From Pseudomonadota bacterium (GTDB taxonomy: Bacteria; Pseudomonadota; Gammaproteobacteria; Burkholderiales; Rhodocyclaceae): a DNA stretch of 54,198 nt. Of this stretch, positions 36,958 through 45,347 are shown one piece after another; the stretch's first letter is position 1, and each line of letters opens with the position of its first letter. The stretch is from the NCBI GenBank assembly GCA_029780075.1, contig JAKOZI010000038.1, positions 1 through 54,198 of the forward strand, given 5' to 3'. A model generated the notes under the pieces. The model was not told where the DNA came from, did no database searches, and saw nothing but the letters and a program-made list of their open reading frames with translations. A program made the translations under genes and the position numbers.

Positions 36958-39234
36958 ATGACTAGCAGCATACTGAATGCCCTGAGCCTGCCCGCGTTCA
37001 TGGTCGACACCCGGCATGTGGTGGTGGCCTGGAATGGCCCGTGCGAGTTGTTGACCGGCATCGCCGCCGGTGATGTCCTGGGCACGCAGGATCACTGGAA
37101 GGGCTTCTACGATGAGCCCAGGCCCTGCCTGGCCGACCTGGTACTGGACAACCTGCTGGCTGATGCTTCGCGCTTCTACAGTCTGCATGAGAGAACGGAA
37201 TTTGCCAGTGATGGCTACAAGGCCGAGGGCTGGTTCGACGACCTCATGGGCAAGCGACGTTACCTGAGCTTCGAGGCAAAACCGCTGTTCAATGGCGACA
37301 AGATCATGGGTGCAATCGAGGTACTCCAGGACCTCACCCGTCACAAGGAGGCCGAGGAGCAACTGAAACTCTCTGCCAGCGTCTTCGAGAACGCTTCGGA
37401 AGGCATCGTGATCACCAGTCAGGACAACCGCATCATCTCGGCCAACAGGGCGCTGGAAGGGCTGACAGGCTTCCGCACCGATGAAATGCTCGGCAGGAAT
37501 CCGAGGCTGTTTGCCTCCCGGCGCCATCCGCGCAGCTTCTTCCGCAAGATGTGGCAAACCCTGCACGAGATCGGCCACTGGCAGGGCGACATATGGAACC
37601 GGAAGAAGACCGGCGAAGAGTATCTGGTACACGCCAACATCAGTGTCGTCCGGACGGGCGAATCGGTGACCAACTACATCGGCCTGATGAACGACATCAC
37701 CGAAGCCAGCCGGACGATGGCCAGAATCGAGCATATGGCGCATCACGACTTCCTGACCGGGCTGCCCAACCGCAGCCTGGTGGAAGACCGGATCAGACAG
37801 GCGTTGGGGCGCGCGGAGCGGCACCGCTCCAGGCTGGCGGTGATGTTCATCGACCTCGACAAGTTCAAGGCGGTCAACGACACCCTCGGCCACGAGGTGG
37901 GGGACCTGCTGCTGCAGGAAGTGGCGCGTCGCATCCAGGACTGCCTGCGCGCCACGGACACCGTCTCGCGGCAGGGCGGCGACGAGTTCGTGCTGCTGCT
38001 CGAGGATTTCAACGACGAGGCCGACATCACGCACGCCGCCCAGAAGCTGCTGGCTGCGATCGGCAAGCCCTGCCGGATCGACCACCATACCGTCACCATC
38101 ACTTCCTCGATAGGCATCGCCATCTACCCGACCGACGGCGAGTTCGTCGCCGATCTGCTCAAGCACGCCGATGTCGCCATGTATCATGCCAAGAATCAGG
38201 GACGCAACAATTTCCAGTTCTTCACCGAAAGGATCAACGCGCAGGCACTGGAAAAAATGATGGTCGAAAACGCACTGCGCCAGGCCATCCCCGGTGAGTT
38301 GTTGCTGCATTATCAACCACAGCTGTGCCTGGTGAGCCGGAGCGTACACGGCGCCGAGGCGCTGGTGCGCTGGGCGCACCCGGAACTGGGACTCATCAGT
38401 CCGGCGCGCTTCATTCCCATCGCCGAGGAGGCTGGCCTGATCTGCAAACTCGGCGAGTGGGTATTGCAGGAAGCCTGTCGGGTCATGCGCAGCACCGGCA
38501 TCAACATGTCCGTCAACCTGTCGCCGCTGCAACTCACCCAGAGCGACATCGTGGCCAAGGTCACCGCAGCGCTTGACGGCATGGCCGGTTACCGCCTGAC
38601 GCTGGAAATCACGGAAAGCGCCTTCATCAACGACTTTGCCACGGTCAAGGCCACCCTGATGGCCCTGAAGAAGATTGGCGTCAATCTCGCCCTCGACGAT
38701 TTCGGCACCGGCTACTCTTCGCTTTCCTACCTCTGCCAAATGCCTTTCGATTACCTGAAGATCGACCAGTCGTTCATCCGGGATCAAAACAACATTCCGA
38801 TCGTGCTGGCGATCATCGAGATGGCCAACAAGCTCGACATCATGACCGTCGCCGAGGGTGTGGAAACGCCGGAACAGATGGCCTTCCTCGAAGCCAGCGG
38901 CTGTGATGTCATCCAGGGCTACCATTTCTCGCGTCCGCTGCCGCTGGCGGCGTTGACCGATTTTGCAGAACACCCACCTTACGAAGTCGCCTCGAAGCCA
39001 CGCATCAAGAAACAGCTCGCGGAGGCCAGCAACCCCTTGCTGGCATGGTCATTCACCTACGAGACGGGGCATGCCTGGATCGATGCCCAGCACCAGGAAC
39101 TGATCCGCATCCTCAGCCGATTTGACGCCAGCACGCGTTCAGGCGACAAGAAGAGCGAACCGAGAAAGGTGATGAAGGCGCTGATCGAGTACGTGCGCAG
39201 CCACTTTTCCTTCGAGGAAAAACTGATGCTCTAA
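36958..39234 (+). CDS. PAS-PAS-GGDEF-EAL with truncated hemerythrin domain
   Basis: The 758-aa product as read has two PAS domains (about 5-125 and 130-250). A GGDEF domain (about 255-420) follows with RQGGDEF and RATD I-site. The EAL domain (about 440-685) has EALVRW and DDFGTGYSSLSYL, then the start of a bacteriohemerythrin domain: FTYETGHAWIDAQHQELIRI and HFSFEEKLML. TAA at 39232-39234 stops it in mid-domain, yet the frame continues through the rest of the hemerythrin fold (next entry). The c-di-GMP domains are complete. An intact hemerythrin would bind O2 through a diiron centre and could tune the enzyme to oxygen. ATG 36958 begins MTSSILNALSLPAF; its ribosome site is weak (GAAAGAA). Confidence 0.9.
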   Translation: MTSSILNALSLPAFMVDTRHVVVAWNGPCELLTGIAAGDVLGTQDHWKGFYDEPRPCLADLVLDNLLADASRFYSLHERTEFASDGYKAEGWFDDLMGKRRYLSFEAKPLFNGDKIMGAIEVLQDLTRHKEAEEQLKLSASVFENASEGIVITSQDNRIISANRALEGLTGFRTDEMLGRNPRLFASRRHPRSFFRKMWQTLHEIGHWQGDIWNRKKTGEEYLVHANISVVRTGESVTNYIGLMNDITEASRTMARIEHMAHHDFLTGLPNRSLVEDRIRQALGRAERHRSRLAVMFIDLDKFKAVNDTLGHEVGDLLLQEVARRIQDCLRATDTVSRQGGDEFVLLLEDFNDEADITHAAQKLLAAIGKPCRIDHHTVTITSSIGIAIYPTDGEFVADLLKHADVAMYHAKNQGRNNFQFFTERINAQALEKMMVENALRQAIPGELLLHYQPQLCLVSRSVHGAEALVRWAHPELGLISPARFIPIAEEAGLICKLGEWVLQEACRVMRSTGINMSVNLSPLQLTQSDIVAKVTAALDGMAGYRLTLEITESAFINDFATVKATLMALKKIGVNLALDDFGTGYSSLSYLCQMPFDYLKIDQSFIRDQNNIPIVLAIIEMANKLDIMTVAEGVETPEQMAFLEASGCDVIQGYHFSRPLPLAALTDFAEHPPYEVASKPRIKKQLAEASNPLLAWSFTYETGHAWIDAQHQELIRILSRFDASTRSGDKKSEPRKVMKALIEYVRSHFSFEEKLML

Positions 39235-39453
39235 CACGCTTATCCGGACATCGGTGAGCACCAGGCGCAGCACCTGCAACTGGCCGACGCGCTGGCGAGC
39301 TACGACCTGCAACTCAAGGCCAACCCCAGGATCAACCTGCAACAGTTGGTGATGTCGCTGCACGCCTGGCTGATGCAGCACATCCATTCCAGCGACAAGA
39401 AACTCGGGAAATTCCTGAAGAAACGCGGGATATCGGCGCTCCCGGGGCAGTAG
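39235..39453 (+). pseudogene. In-frame remainder of the hemerythrin domain
   Basis: In the same frame as the GGDEF-EAL gene, beyond TAA, the sequence reads HAYPDIGEHQAQHLQLADAL and later LHAWLMQQHIHSSDKKLG, ending in TAG at 39451-39453. These carry the HxxxH and C-terminal His...Asp diiron ligands of bacteriohemerythrin. With one sense codon in place of TAA the protein would be 831 aa. A single change such as GAA to TAA would explain the break. Loss of this part removes most metal ligands. Confidence 0.85.
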
Positions 39454-39708
39454 GCTCGCTGCGCCCAACTCACTTGTGACTACGAACACGACGACGACCA
39501 GCACAGCTACCGTGCCGGCTTCGTCGGCGGTCCGGCCGCCATGGACATGCCGATCACCAACCAGAACGGCGGCTACGGCACGCTGCTGGCCGGCGTCAAT
39601 GCCGAACTCGGCAAGACCCTCCGCCTTGGCCTTGGCGCATCGACCACGATCGGTCAGCCCGGAACGCGCAGTTCGGCGATCAACGTCACCTTGAGCGCAC
39701 CGTTCTGA
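39454..39708 (+). pseudogene. Autotransporter beta-barrel C-terminal fragment
   Basis: An open frame without a start codon reads DYEHDDDQHSYRAGFVGG, then NQNGGYGTLLAGVNAELGK and LRLGLGASTTIG, and ends SSAINVTLSAPF before TGA 39706-39708. The amphipathic strands and the terminal Phe are typical of the last strands of type V autotransporter barrels. Only about 80 residues are left, directly after the hemerythrin stop, so this is a gene remnant. Its last 62 bp (with the stop) are repeated at 40303-40364. Confidence 0.75.
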
Positions 39709-39710
39709 TC
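39649..39710. repeat. 62-bp direct repeat, left copy
   Basis: It begins ATCGGTCAGCCCGG and ends CGCACCGTTCTGATC. It agrees with the right copy (40303-40364) at 60 of 62 positions, the only differences being AA versus TG. It encodes the autotransporter 3' end. Confidence 0.92.
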
Positions 39711-39743
39711 CGTTTTCTGCCTGCACCGGACGTGGGCCTGCCC

Positions 39744-40013
39744 TTACGCCGGCGAGTGGGTCTTGAGCCAATCCTTCAGCGCCACATCCATGCGCGTCTG
39801 CCAGCCGTCGCCACTGGCGCGGAACTGCTCCACCACCTCGCGCGACAGGCGGATGGTAATGCGCTCCTTGGTCACGGCAGCAGGCGGACGGCCGCGCAGT
39901 TTTGCCTGCAAGGATTCCGGAAGACCGGCAAAAGACCTGGCATGCTTGAGGTCCTCGTCCGTCCATTCCGGGTTCTCATTGTCGATCTGTTCAGGGTTGA
40001 TTCGCTTGTTCAT
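39744..40013 (-). CDS. brnA: BrnA antitoxin
   Basis: The 89-aa product is a BrnA-type antitoxin, which neutralises BrnT and represses the operon through a C-terminal ribbon-helix-helix domain. The RHH segment reads KERITIRLSREVVEQFRASG followed by WQTRMDVALKDWLK. The acidic N-terminal part (NPEWTDEDLKHARSF) is the toxin-contact region in the family. ATG 40013 overlaps the brnT end by 23 bp and has GAGG upstream. Toxin first, antitoxin second is the usual brnTA order. Confidence 0.92.
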   Translation of the reverse strand: MNKRINPEQIDNENPEWTDEDLKHARSFAGLPESLQAKLRGRPPAAVTKERITIRLSREVVEQFRASGDGWQTRMDVALKDWLKTHSPA

Positions 40014-40266
40014 ACCGTCGCACCTCGCGTTTGTTCGCCTTGCGGAAGCTGATGATGCGGATACCCGTCGCGGTTTCCACGAACACCAGGGCATGCAGGC
40101 GGCCCTCAAGCAGGCCAAGTGCACGATGGCGAATTTCGCCGTAATCGTGCCGGTCATCCACCGTGAAGACCGCCGTATGGAAATCAAACGCCGCCGCCCG
40201 CTCGAAACTCAACCCGCGCAACGCGATGTTGCCGGCGTTCTTGTCTGCGTCGTAAGTGATGTCCAT
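39991..40266 (-). CDS. brnT: BrnT toxin (RelE-fold ribonuclease)
   Basis: The 91-aa product is a BrnT toxin, a RelE-like fold ribonuclease that blocks translation until BrnA binds it. It begins MDITYDADKNAGNIALRG and has LSFERAAAFDF. It ends with the basic IRIISFRKANKREVRRYEQ, matching the family's RIISARxAxxxERxxYE signature. ATG 40266 lies seven bases after a strong -10, so the message is probably leaderless. A TTG at 40302 would add 12 residues but overlaps the -35. The pair sits between two 62-bp repeats. Confidence 0.92.
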   Translation of the reverse strand: MDITYDADKNAGNIALRGLSFERAAAFDFHTAVFTVDDRHDYGEIRHRALGLLEGRLHALVFVETATGIRIISFRKANKREVRRYEQANQP

Positions 40267-40273
40267 TCGATTT

Positions 40274-40302
40274 ATTGTATGCACAACAAAAAGGGACGTC
40301 AA
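40274..40302 (-). promoter_or_regulatory. Promoter of brnTA with overlapping palindrome
   Basis: On the minus strand TTGACG (40302-40297), a 17-bp spacer and TACAAT (40279-40274) form a near-consensus sigma-70 promoter. The near-palindrome TTGTGCATACAA covers the -10, a fitting place for BrnA autorepression. The start of transcription would fall at or within a base or two of the brnT ATG. Confidence 0.75.
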
Positions 40303-40364
40303 ATCGGTCAGCCCGGTGCGCGCAGTTCGGCGATCAACGTCACCTTGAGCGCACCGTTCTGATC
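40303..40364. repeat. 62-bp direct repeat, right copy
   Basis: This copy repeats the autotransporter 3' end (60 of 62 identical). Its left edge touches the brnTA -35. Its last four bases (GATC) overlap the stop codon of the GGDEF gene on the minus strand. Confidence 0.92.
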
Positions 40365-43300
40365 AGCGTCGCGCCACTCGCTCAGGCGATCCATGAAAGC
40401 GAATCCGGTTCCGCCCAGCCTCCTTGGCTTGATACATCGCCGCATCCGCCCACTTGAGTAGGTCGTCACGGCTGCCTTCGTGATTGAGAAACAAGGCCAC
40501 TCCGATGCTTGCCGTACAGTGATGCTCGATGGTCTCTGCAGGCTCCCCCTCGTGCATGCCGGTGAGCAGATACGGCTCCGACAAGGTGAGGCGTATCTTT
40601 TCCGCAACGTTCTCCGCCTGGGCAGCCGATTCGGCCTTGTCCGCATTCAGGCCACCGAGCAACACCACGAACTCGTCGCCGCCGAAGCGTGCCACGGTGT
40701 CGATCTCGCGGATGCATTTCCTTAGCCGATCGGCCGCCTCGATCAACAGCAAGTCGCCCACTTCATGCCCGTGCGTGTCATTGACCGGCTTGAAATTGTC
40801 CAGATCCAGGAACATCAGCGCGCCATAGCAGCCGCTGCGCTTGCTGGCCGCCATGCACTGGCTGAGACGATCCTTCAGCGTCAGGCGGTTGGGAAGTTGG
40901 GTGAGTGCGTCATAGAAGGCCAGGTGATGGATTCTTCCTTCGGCTTCGTTGCGCGCCGTAACGTCATGCGAGACGACGACGATGCGTTTGGGTCGCCCGG
41001 TGCTGTCCCGGATCACACCGCTGCGCGATTCCATGAACAGGATTCCGCCGTCGGCCCGCAGGAAGCGAAATTCGAGATGCTGCCCAACCCCCGTGGTCAC
41101 GGCGTCGCGAAACGCCCTGGTGACCCGATCCCGGTCGGCGGGATGGATGTCCACGAATGAAGAGGTTCCGGAAAGGTTGCGCTCACCGAGCAGACGCGTG
41201 TAGGAAGGACTGTTGTAGACCCGCCGTCCTTCGACATCGAGCACCGCAACAAAGCCTTCAAGGTTTTCGGCAATCAGGCGGAAGAACTCCTCCTTCTCGC
41301 GCAAGGCGTCTTCCATCTGCTTTCGTCGGGTGATGTCGCGGTTGGCACCGGAAACACGAATCGCCCTGCCGAGTTCATCGCGCAGGACAAACGCACGCGC
41401 AATGATGTCGAGATAATGACCGCTCTTGTGCCGCAAACGGAATTCGACCTCGTAGGCGTCGGTGCCGTCGGTCAGGGCCGCGGCGTAGACCTGCCTGACA
41501 CGTTCCAGATCGTCGGGGTGCAGCAGCCGTCGCCACAATTCTGGATCAACGGTCAGCTCGCCGTCCGCATAGCCGAGCATGTTCCACCAGCGCGGCGAAT
41601 AATAGCGTTCGTTGCGCAGAAGATCCCAGTCCCAGAAACCATCCTGGGTACCGCGCAGCACCAGCGACAGACGTTCTTCGCTCTTGTGCAGTGCCGCCTC
41701 GGCCTGCTTGCGTTCGGTGATGTCCAGCGCGATGCCACCAAGCAAGGGCGGTCCGGCCTGCCGGGTGATACGGAACTTGTGAGTCTGGTAGAACCGCAAG
41801 GTGCCATCGGCGCCAGGCACCGGCTCCTCGGTGTCCAGGAAACCGGCTTCCAGCGCCTGCCGGTCATCGGCGATCATCCTTTCCGCCACATCGGTAGGGA
41901 AGAGTTCGCGCGCGGATTTTCCAAGCCACGCCCTGGCGCCAATGACCTCCGCAAGATAGCGATTGATATAGAGCGTGTTGCCGTCCTGGTCCTTGATGAA
42001 CGCGGCTGCCGGCAAGGCATCCATGAATTGGGCAAATCGCCTTTCGCTTTCGACAAGCGTCTGTTCGGCCATTTTGCGTGCGGTGATGTCGGAATGGCAG
42101 ACCACGGCGCCGTCACCGTCCTGGCCCAGGGGAGTGACCATCAGGTTGAACCAGTAGCGCTGCTCCGGTGTATTGCAGGGATACTCGAGAGTGAAACTGG
42201 CCAGTTTGCCGTTCAGCACGGCCCGGATGCCTTCAAGGGCGTTCAATTCTCCCCCGTTCGCCTGGGAAACCAGGCCTGCCTGGCAAACCGACAGGTAATT
42301 CACACCTATTCCGGTTCGAGACGCGGGCATGCCGGGCTCGGTGCCGTGCTCCGTGGCAAAGCGCGTCCAGGGTTCGTTGACTGTCACGATCACCCCATCG
42401 CGATCGAGCACGGCGATTTCCGAAGGTACGGAATTCAGGATGACGTTCTTGAAGGCTTCACTTTCCTTCAACGCCCTTTCCCGTTGTGTCAGGGTCTCCA
42501 GCAGGCGGTTGAAGCCGCCGATCAGTTGGCCGATCTCGTCATCGCGGGCGACGGGCAAAGGCTGCAGCGGCTCGCCTTCAGCCGGCAGGGTCAGCAGCGC
42601 TCTGGCGGCGGCCAGCAGCGGCGACAACTCGCGCCGCAACATCCACCAGGTCAGACCAGCGACCAGCAGCGTCAGCATGAGCGTGGCCAGCAGCATGTGC
42701 TGCTGCATGTCGCGGATCGGGGCAAAAGCTTCGTCAGTCGGCAGAGTGGCCGCCATGATCCAACCGGCCAAGGCAACCCGCTTGTCCGACACCAGGGCCT
42801 CCACGCCAAGCGGATTGACCATCACTGCGGAACCCTCATAGCCTTCGATAAAACGGTCGATGACCGGATTGATGCCGGGCGCGGGGAGCACTTCCATGCG
42901 GCGGTTCCTGTCGGTCGCGGTGACGACCAGGCGGCGCTGCGGATCGATGAGCAGATAGCCGCCGCTCTTGCCGTAGCGGTTAGCCGTGATCCGGTCCAGA
43001 AAATTGGGGCTCCCCAGGTGGGTCAGCCCCAGCAGGACAGCAATCACCTGGCCATGCTGGTCACGAATCGGTGCCAGCATGGCGAAAGCGGGTTGCTTGA
43101 GTCGCCCGCCGATGACCGGTTCGCTGATCATCGACCGGCCCTCCCTGAACGTCGCGGCGATCACCTCCCTGGTCCAGTCATCAACACCTGGGGCGGCCGA
43201 GGCATCGGGGACCGCGGCAAGCGCCCTGCCCGCGGGCGTCAGCGCAACGACCCCGGCGTTGAACAGGACCTGCAGGATCGGACGCTGTTCAAGAAATTGC

Positions 43301-43575
43301 TGCAAGGCAGCGGGCCGATCGAGCAACCGGGGGTCAATACTGCCGGCGCTCTGTTCGAGCGCATGCAGACGGTCCTTCAACTCGTCTTCCAGCGTTGCCG
43401 CGACAAATGTCACCGTCGAGAACTGCTGCTCGCCCAGCAGTCGTTGCATATCCTGCCGCAGCATCCGGCCGGCGTAGAACGCCAGCGACCACAGGCTCAC
43501 CAGAAAGATGGCCAGGGTGAAGATCGTCACCCTGGTCTTGAGCCACCGCCACTGAAAGATATTCGCTTCCTGCAC
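40363..43575 (-). CDS. dCache-PAS-GGDEF membrane diguanylate cyclase
   Basis: The 1,070-aa product has a membrane helix (VTIFTLAIFLVSLWSLAFYA), a periplasmic double-Cache-like sensor (about 40-285, with FLDRITANRYGKSGGYLLID), a second helix (MLLATLMLTLLVAGLTWWML) and a HAMP-like linker. Four PAS domains follow, and a C-terminal GGDEF domain with FGGDEF and REID I-site. It should make c-di-GMP in response to a periplasmic ligand. The last PAS plus GGDEF (from RLIAENLEGFVAVLD on) is very similar to that of the cobalamin-domain cyclase at 15349-17979. I chose GTG 43575, 17 bp after the stop of the kinase upstream. The ATG at 43677 would overlap that gene by 85 bp in a non-conserved stretch. Confidence 0.88.
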   Translation of the reverse strand: MQEANIFQWRWLKTRVTIFTLAIFLVSLWSLAFYAGRMLRQDMQRLLGEQQFSTVTFVAATLEDELKDRLHALEQSAGSIDPRLLDRPAALQQFLEQRPILQVLFNAGVVALTPAGRALAAVPDASAAPGVDDWTREVIAATFREGRSMISEPVIGGRLKQPAFAMLAPIRDQHGQVIAVLLGLTHLGSPNFLDRITANRYGKSGGYLLIDPQRRLVVTATDRNRRMEVLPAPGINPVIDRFIEGYEGSAVMVNPLGVEALVSDKRVALAGWIMAATLPTDEAFAPIRDMQQHMLLATLMLTLLVAGLTWWMLRRELSPLLAAARALLTLPAEGEPLQPLPVARDDEIGQLIGGFNRLLETLTQRERALKESEAFKNVILNSVPSEIAVLDRDGVIVTVNEPWTRFATEHGTEPGMPASRTGIGVNYLSVCQAGLVSQANGGELNALEGIRAVLNGKLASFTLEYPCNTPEQRYWFNLMVTPLGQDGDGAVVCHSDITARKMAEQTLVESERRFAQFMDALPAAAFIKDQDGNTLYINRYLAEVIGARAWLGKSARELFPTDVAERMIADDRQALEAGFLDTEEPVPGADGTLRFYQTHKFRITRQAGPPLLGGIALDITERKQAEAALHKSEERLSLVLRGTQDGFWDWDLLRNERYYSPRWWNMLGYADGELTVDPELWRRLLHPDDLERVRQVYAAALTDGTDAYEVEFRLRHKSGHYLDIIARAFVLRDELGRAIRVSGANRDITRRKQMEDALREKEEFFRLIAENLEGFVAVLDVEGRRVYNSPSYTRLLGERNLSGTSSFVDIHPADRDRVTRAFRDAVTTGVGQHLEFRFLRADGGILFMESRSGVIRDSTGRPKRIVVVSHDVTARNEAEGRIHHLAFYDALTQLPNRLTLKDRLSQCMAASKRSGCYGALMFLDLDNFKPVNDTHGHEVGDLLLIEAADRLRKCIREIDTVARFGGDEFVVLLGGLNADKAESAAQAENVAEKIRLTLSEPYLLTGMHEGEPAETIEHHCTASIGVALFLNHEGSRDDLLKWADAAMYQAKEAGRNRIRFHGSPERVARR

Positions 43576-43592
43576 GTCGCTGATTCCGCTGT

Positions 43593-45347
43593 TCAGTGTG
43601 CCCGCGACGGCTCGGCTGCGGCAGCCGCTGCCCCGCTCGGCGCTTCGGCTGCGGATTTGGTACCTGCCGGCCGGCAATCGGCGGCCTGCCGCAAACGCGC
43701 CGTGATCCAGAAGGTACTGCCGACGCCCGCTTCGCTGGCCACCCCGACATCGCCACCCATCAACCTGGCCAGGCGCTTGCAGATGATCAGTCCCAGACCG
43801 GTGCCGCCGTATTTGCGGGTCATGGAGTCGTCGCCCTGGCTGAAGGCGTGGAACAGCCGTGCCTGCTCATCGGCGCTCAGGCCGATGCCCTGATCGCTGA
43901 CCTGCACGCGCAGCAACACGCTGTGGCTGTCCTCCTCCAGCGCGTCGGCTGAGACGCAGATCTGTCCGCGCTCCGAGAACTTGATGGCGTTTCCGACCAG
44001 GTTGAGCAGAATCTGCTGCAAGCGGAAGACATCGCCGCGCAGCAGATCGGGCAACGTCGGCGCCAGCGTACGGGACAGCACCAGACCTTTTTCGCGGGCT
44101 GCCGCCTCCTGCCTGCCGAGAACTTCGTCGATGGCTTGCGCGAGGGTGAAGTCCTGCTCTTCGAGCACCACTCTGTCCGCTTCGATGCGTGAGATTTCGA
44201 GGATGTCGTTGATCACCGCGAGCAGATGCAGTGCCGCACCCTTGCCTTTCTGGAGCCAATCGAGCAACTTGGGATCCGTGGCGCGACGCAGCGCCAGATC
44301 GGTCATGCCCAGGATGCCGTTCAGCGGGGTTCGCAGTTCGTGGCTCATGTTGGCCAGGAAGACGCTCTTGGCCCGGTTCGCGGCTTCGGCGGCGTCACGG
44401 GCTTGCGCCAGTTCGGCAGTACGCGACAGCACCCGTTCTTCCAGCTCGTCACGATGCCTGGCCAGCGCCTGTTCGGTCCGCCGACGCTCGGAAATGTCGC
44501 GGGCGATCTTCGCGGCACCGATGATTCGACCTTCGTGGTCCCGGATCGGCGACAACGAGACCGAAACTTCAAGCACGTGTCCATCCCTGGCAACCCGCGT
44601 GGTTTCATGGTGCTTGATCGATTCGCCACGTCGGATCGCGGAAAGCAGCCTCTCTTCCTCGTCGCGAAGCGCCGGTGGAATCACCGTCAGGATCGGTTGC
44701 CCGACGATCTCGGCTGCCGTATAGCCGAAGAGCATTTCCGCGCCGTGGTTCCAGCTGGTGACGATGCCGTCCAGGCGCTTGCTGATGATCGCATCTTCCG
44801 AAGAAGAGACGATCAAGGCCAATAACCGCCGCTCCTGTTCCAGCCCTTCCTCGGCCGCCTCCTTGGCCTGCCGCAGGGCATCCTCCACGCCTTGGCGCAG
44901 GAGCATCTCGCACTGCAATTGCGCATTGGCCAGCCGGAGGTCGGCGGCCTGCCTTTCCAGCCGCGCACGCGCCAGGCTCAGGTTCATCTGGGTACTCACC
45001 CGCACCAGCAATTCTGCCTGCTCGAATGGCTTGTTCAGGAAGTCCACAGCGCCGAGCTTGAGCCCCTCGATGCGCTGCTCCCTTTCGCTCACCGCGCTGA
45101 GAATCATCACCGGGATATCGCGGCTCTCGTCCCTCGCCTTGAGCCGCCGCAAGACTTCAAAGCCGTCCATCCCCGGCATGCGCAAGTCGAGCAGGATGAG
45201 TTGCGGCCCCTTCAGCGCCACCGCAGCAAGCGCCAGTTCCCCGCTGTTCGCCGGCAACACCTGATAGCCGGCCGCGGTCAGGGTATCGGTGAGCAGCTTC
45301 AGCGACGCCAGTGTGTCCTCGACGACGAGGACGGTGCCTTGGTTCAT
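43593..45347 (-). CDS. REC-PAS-histidine kinase
   Basis: The 584-aa product begins with a receiver (TVLVVEDTLASLK, acceptor Asp in LILLDLRMPGMDG, Lys in DFLNKPFE). A coiled coil and PAS (about 175-295) follow. HisKA has [11 protein letters not shown], and the ATPase domain has [17 protein letters not shown] and GTGLGLIICKRL. It has no second receiver or HPt. A Lys/Ala/Pro-rich tail ends it. The ATG overlaps the stop of the DUF4118 kinase (ATGA), so the two are co-translated and phosphotransfer from that kinase to this receiver is plausible. Confidence 0.92.
   Translation of the reverse strand: MNQGTVLVVEDTLASLKLLTDTLTAAGYQVLPANSGELALAAVALKGPQLILLDLRMPGMDGFEVLRRLKARDESRDIPVMILSAVSEREQRIEGLKLGAVDFLNKPFEQAELLVRVSTQMNLSLARARLERQAADLRLANAQLQCEMLLRQGVEDALRQAKEAAEEGLEQERRLLALIVSSSEDAIISKRLDGIVTSWNHGAEMLFGYTAAEIVGQPILTVIPPALRDEEERLLSAIRRGESIKHHETTRVARDGHVLEVSVSLSPIRDHEGRIIGAAKIARDISERRRTEQALARHRDELEERVLSRTAELAQARDAAEAANRAKSVFLANMSHELRTPLNGILGMTDLALRRATDPKLLDWLQKGKGAALHLLAVINDILEISRIEADRVVLEEQDFTLAQAIDEVLGRQEAAAREKGLVLSRTLAPTLPDLLRGDVFRLQQILLNLVGNAIKFSERGQICVSADALEEDSHSVLLRVQVSDQGIGLSADEQARLFHAFSQGDDSMTRKYGGTGLGLIICKRLARLMGGDVGVASEAGVGSTFWITARLRQAADCRPAGTKSAAEAPSGAAAAAAEPSRAH

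Noticed and set aside
31154..39234. Reassigned TAA codon (alternative genetic code) to explain two in-frame stops
   Set aside because: TAA is used as the normal stop in purK and eno in this window, so reassignment is not supported. Point mutation or error is simpler.
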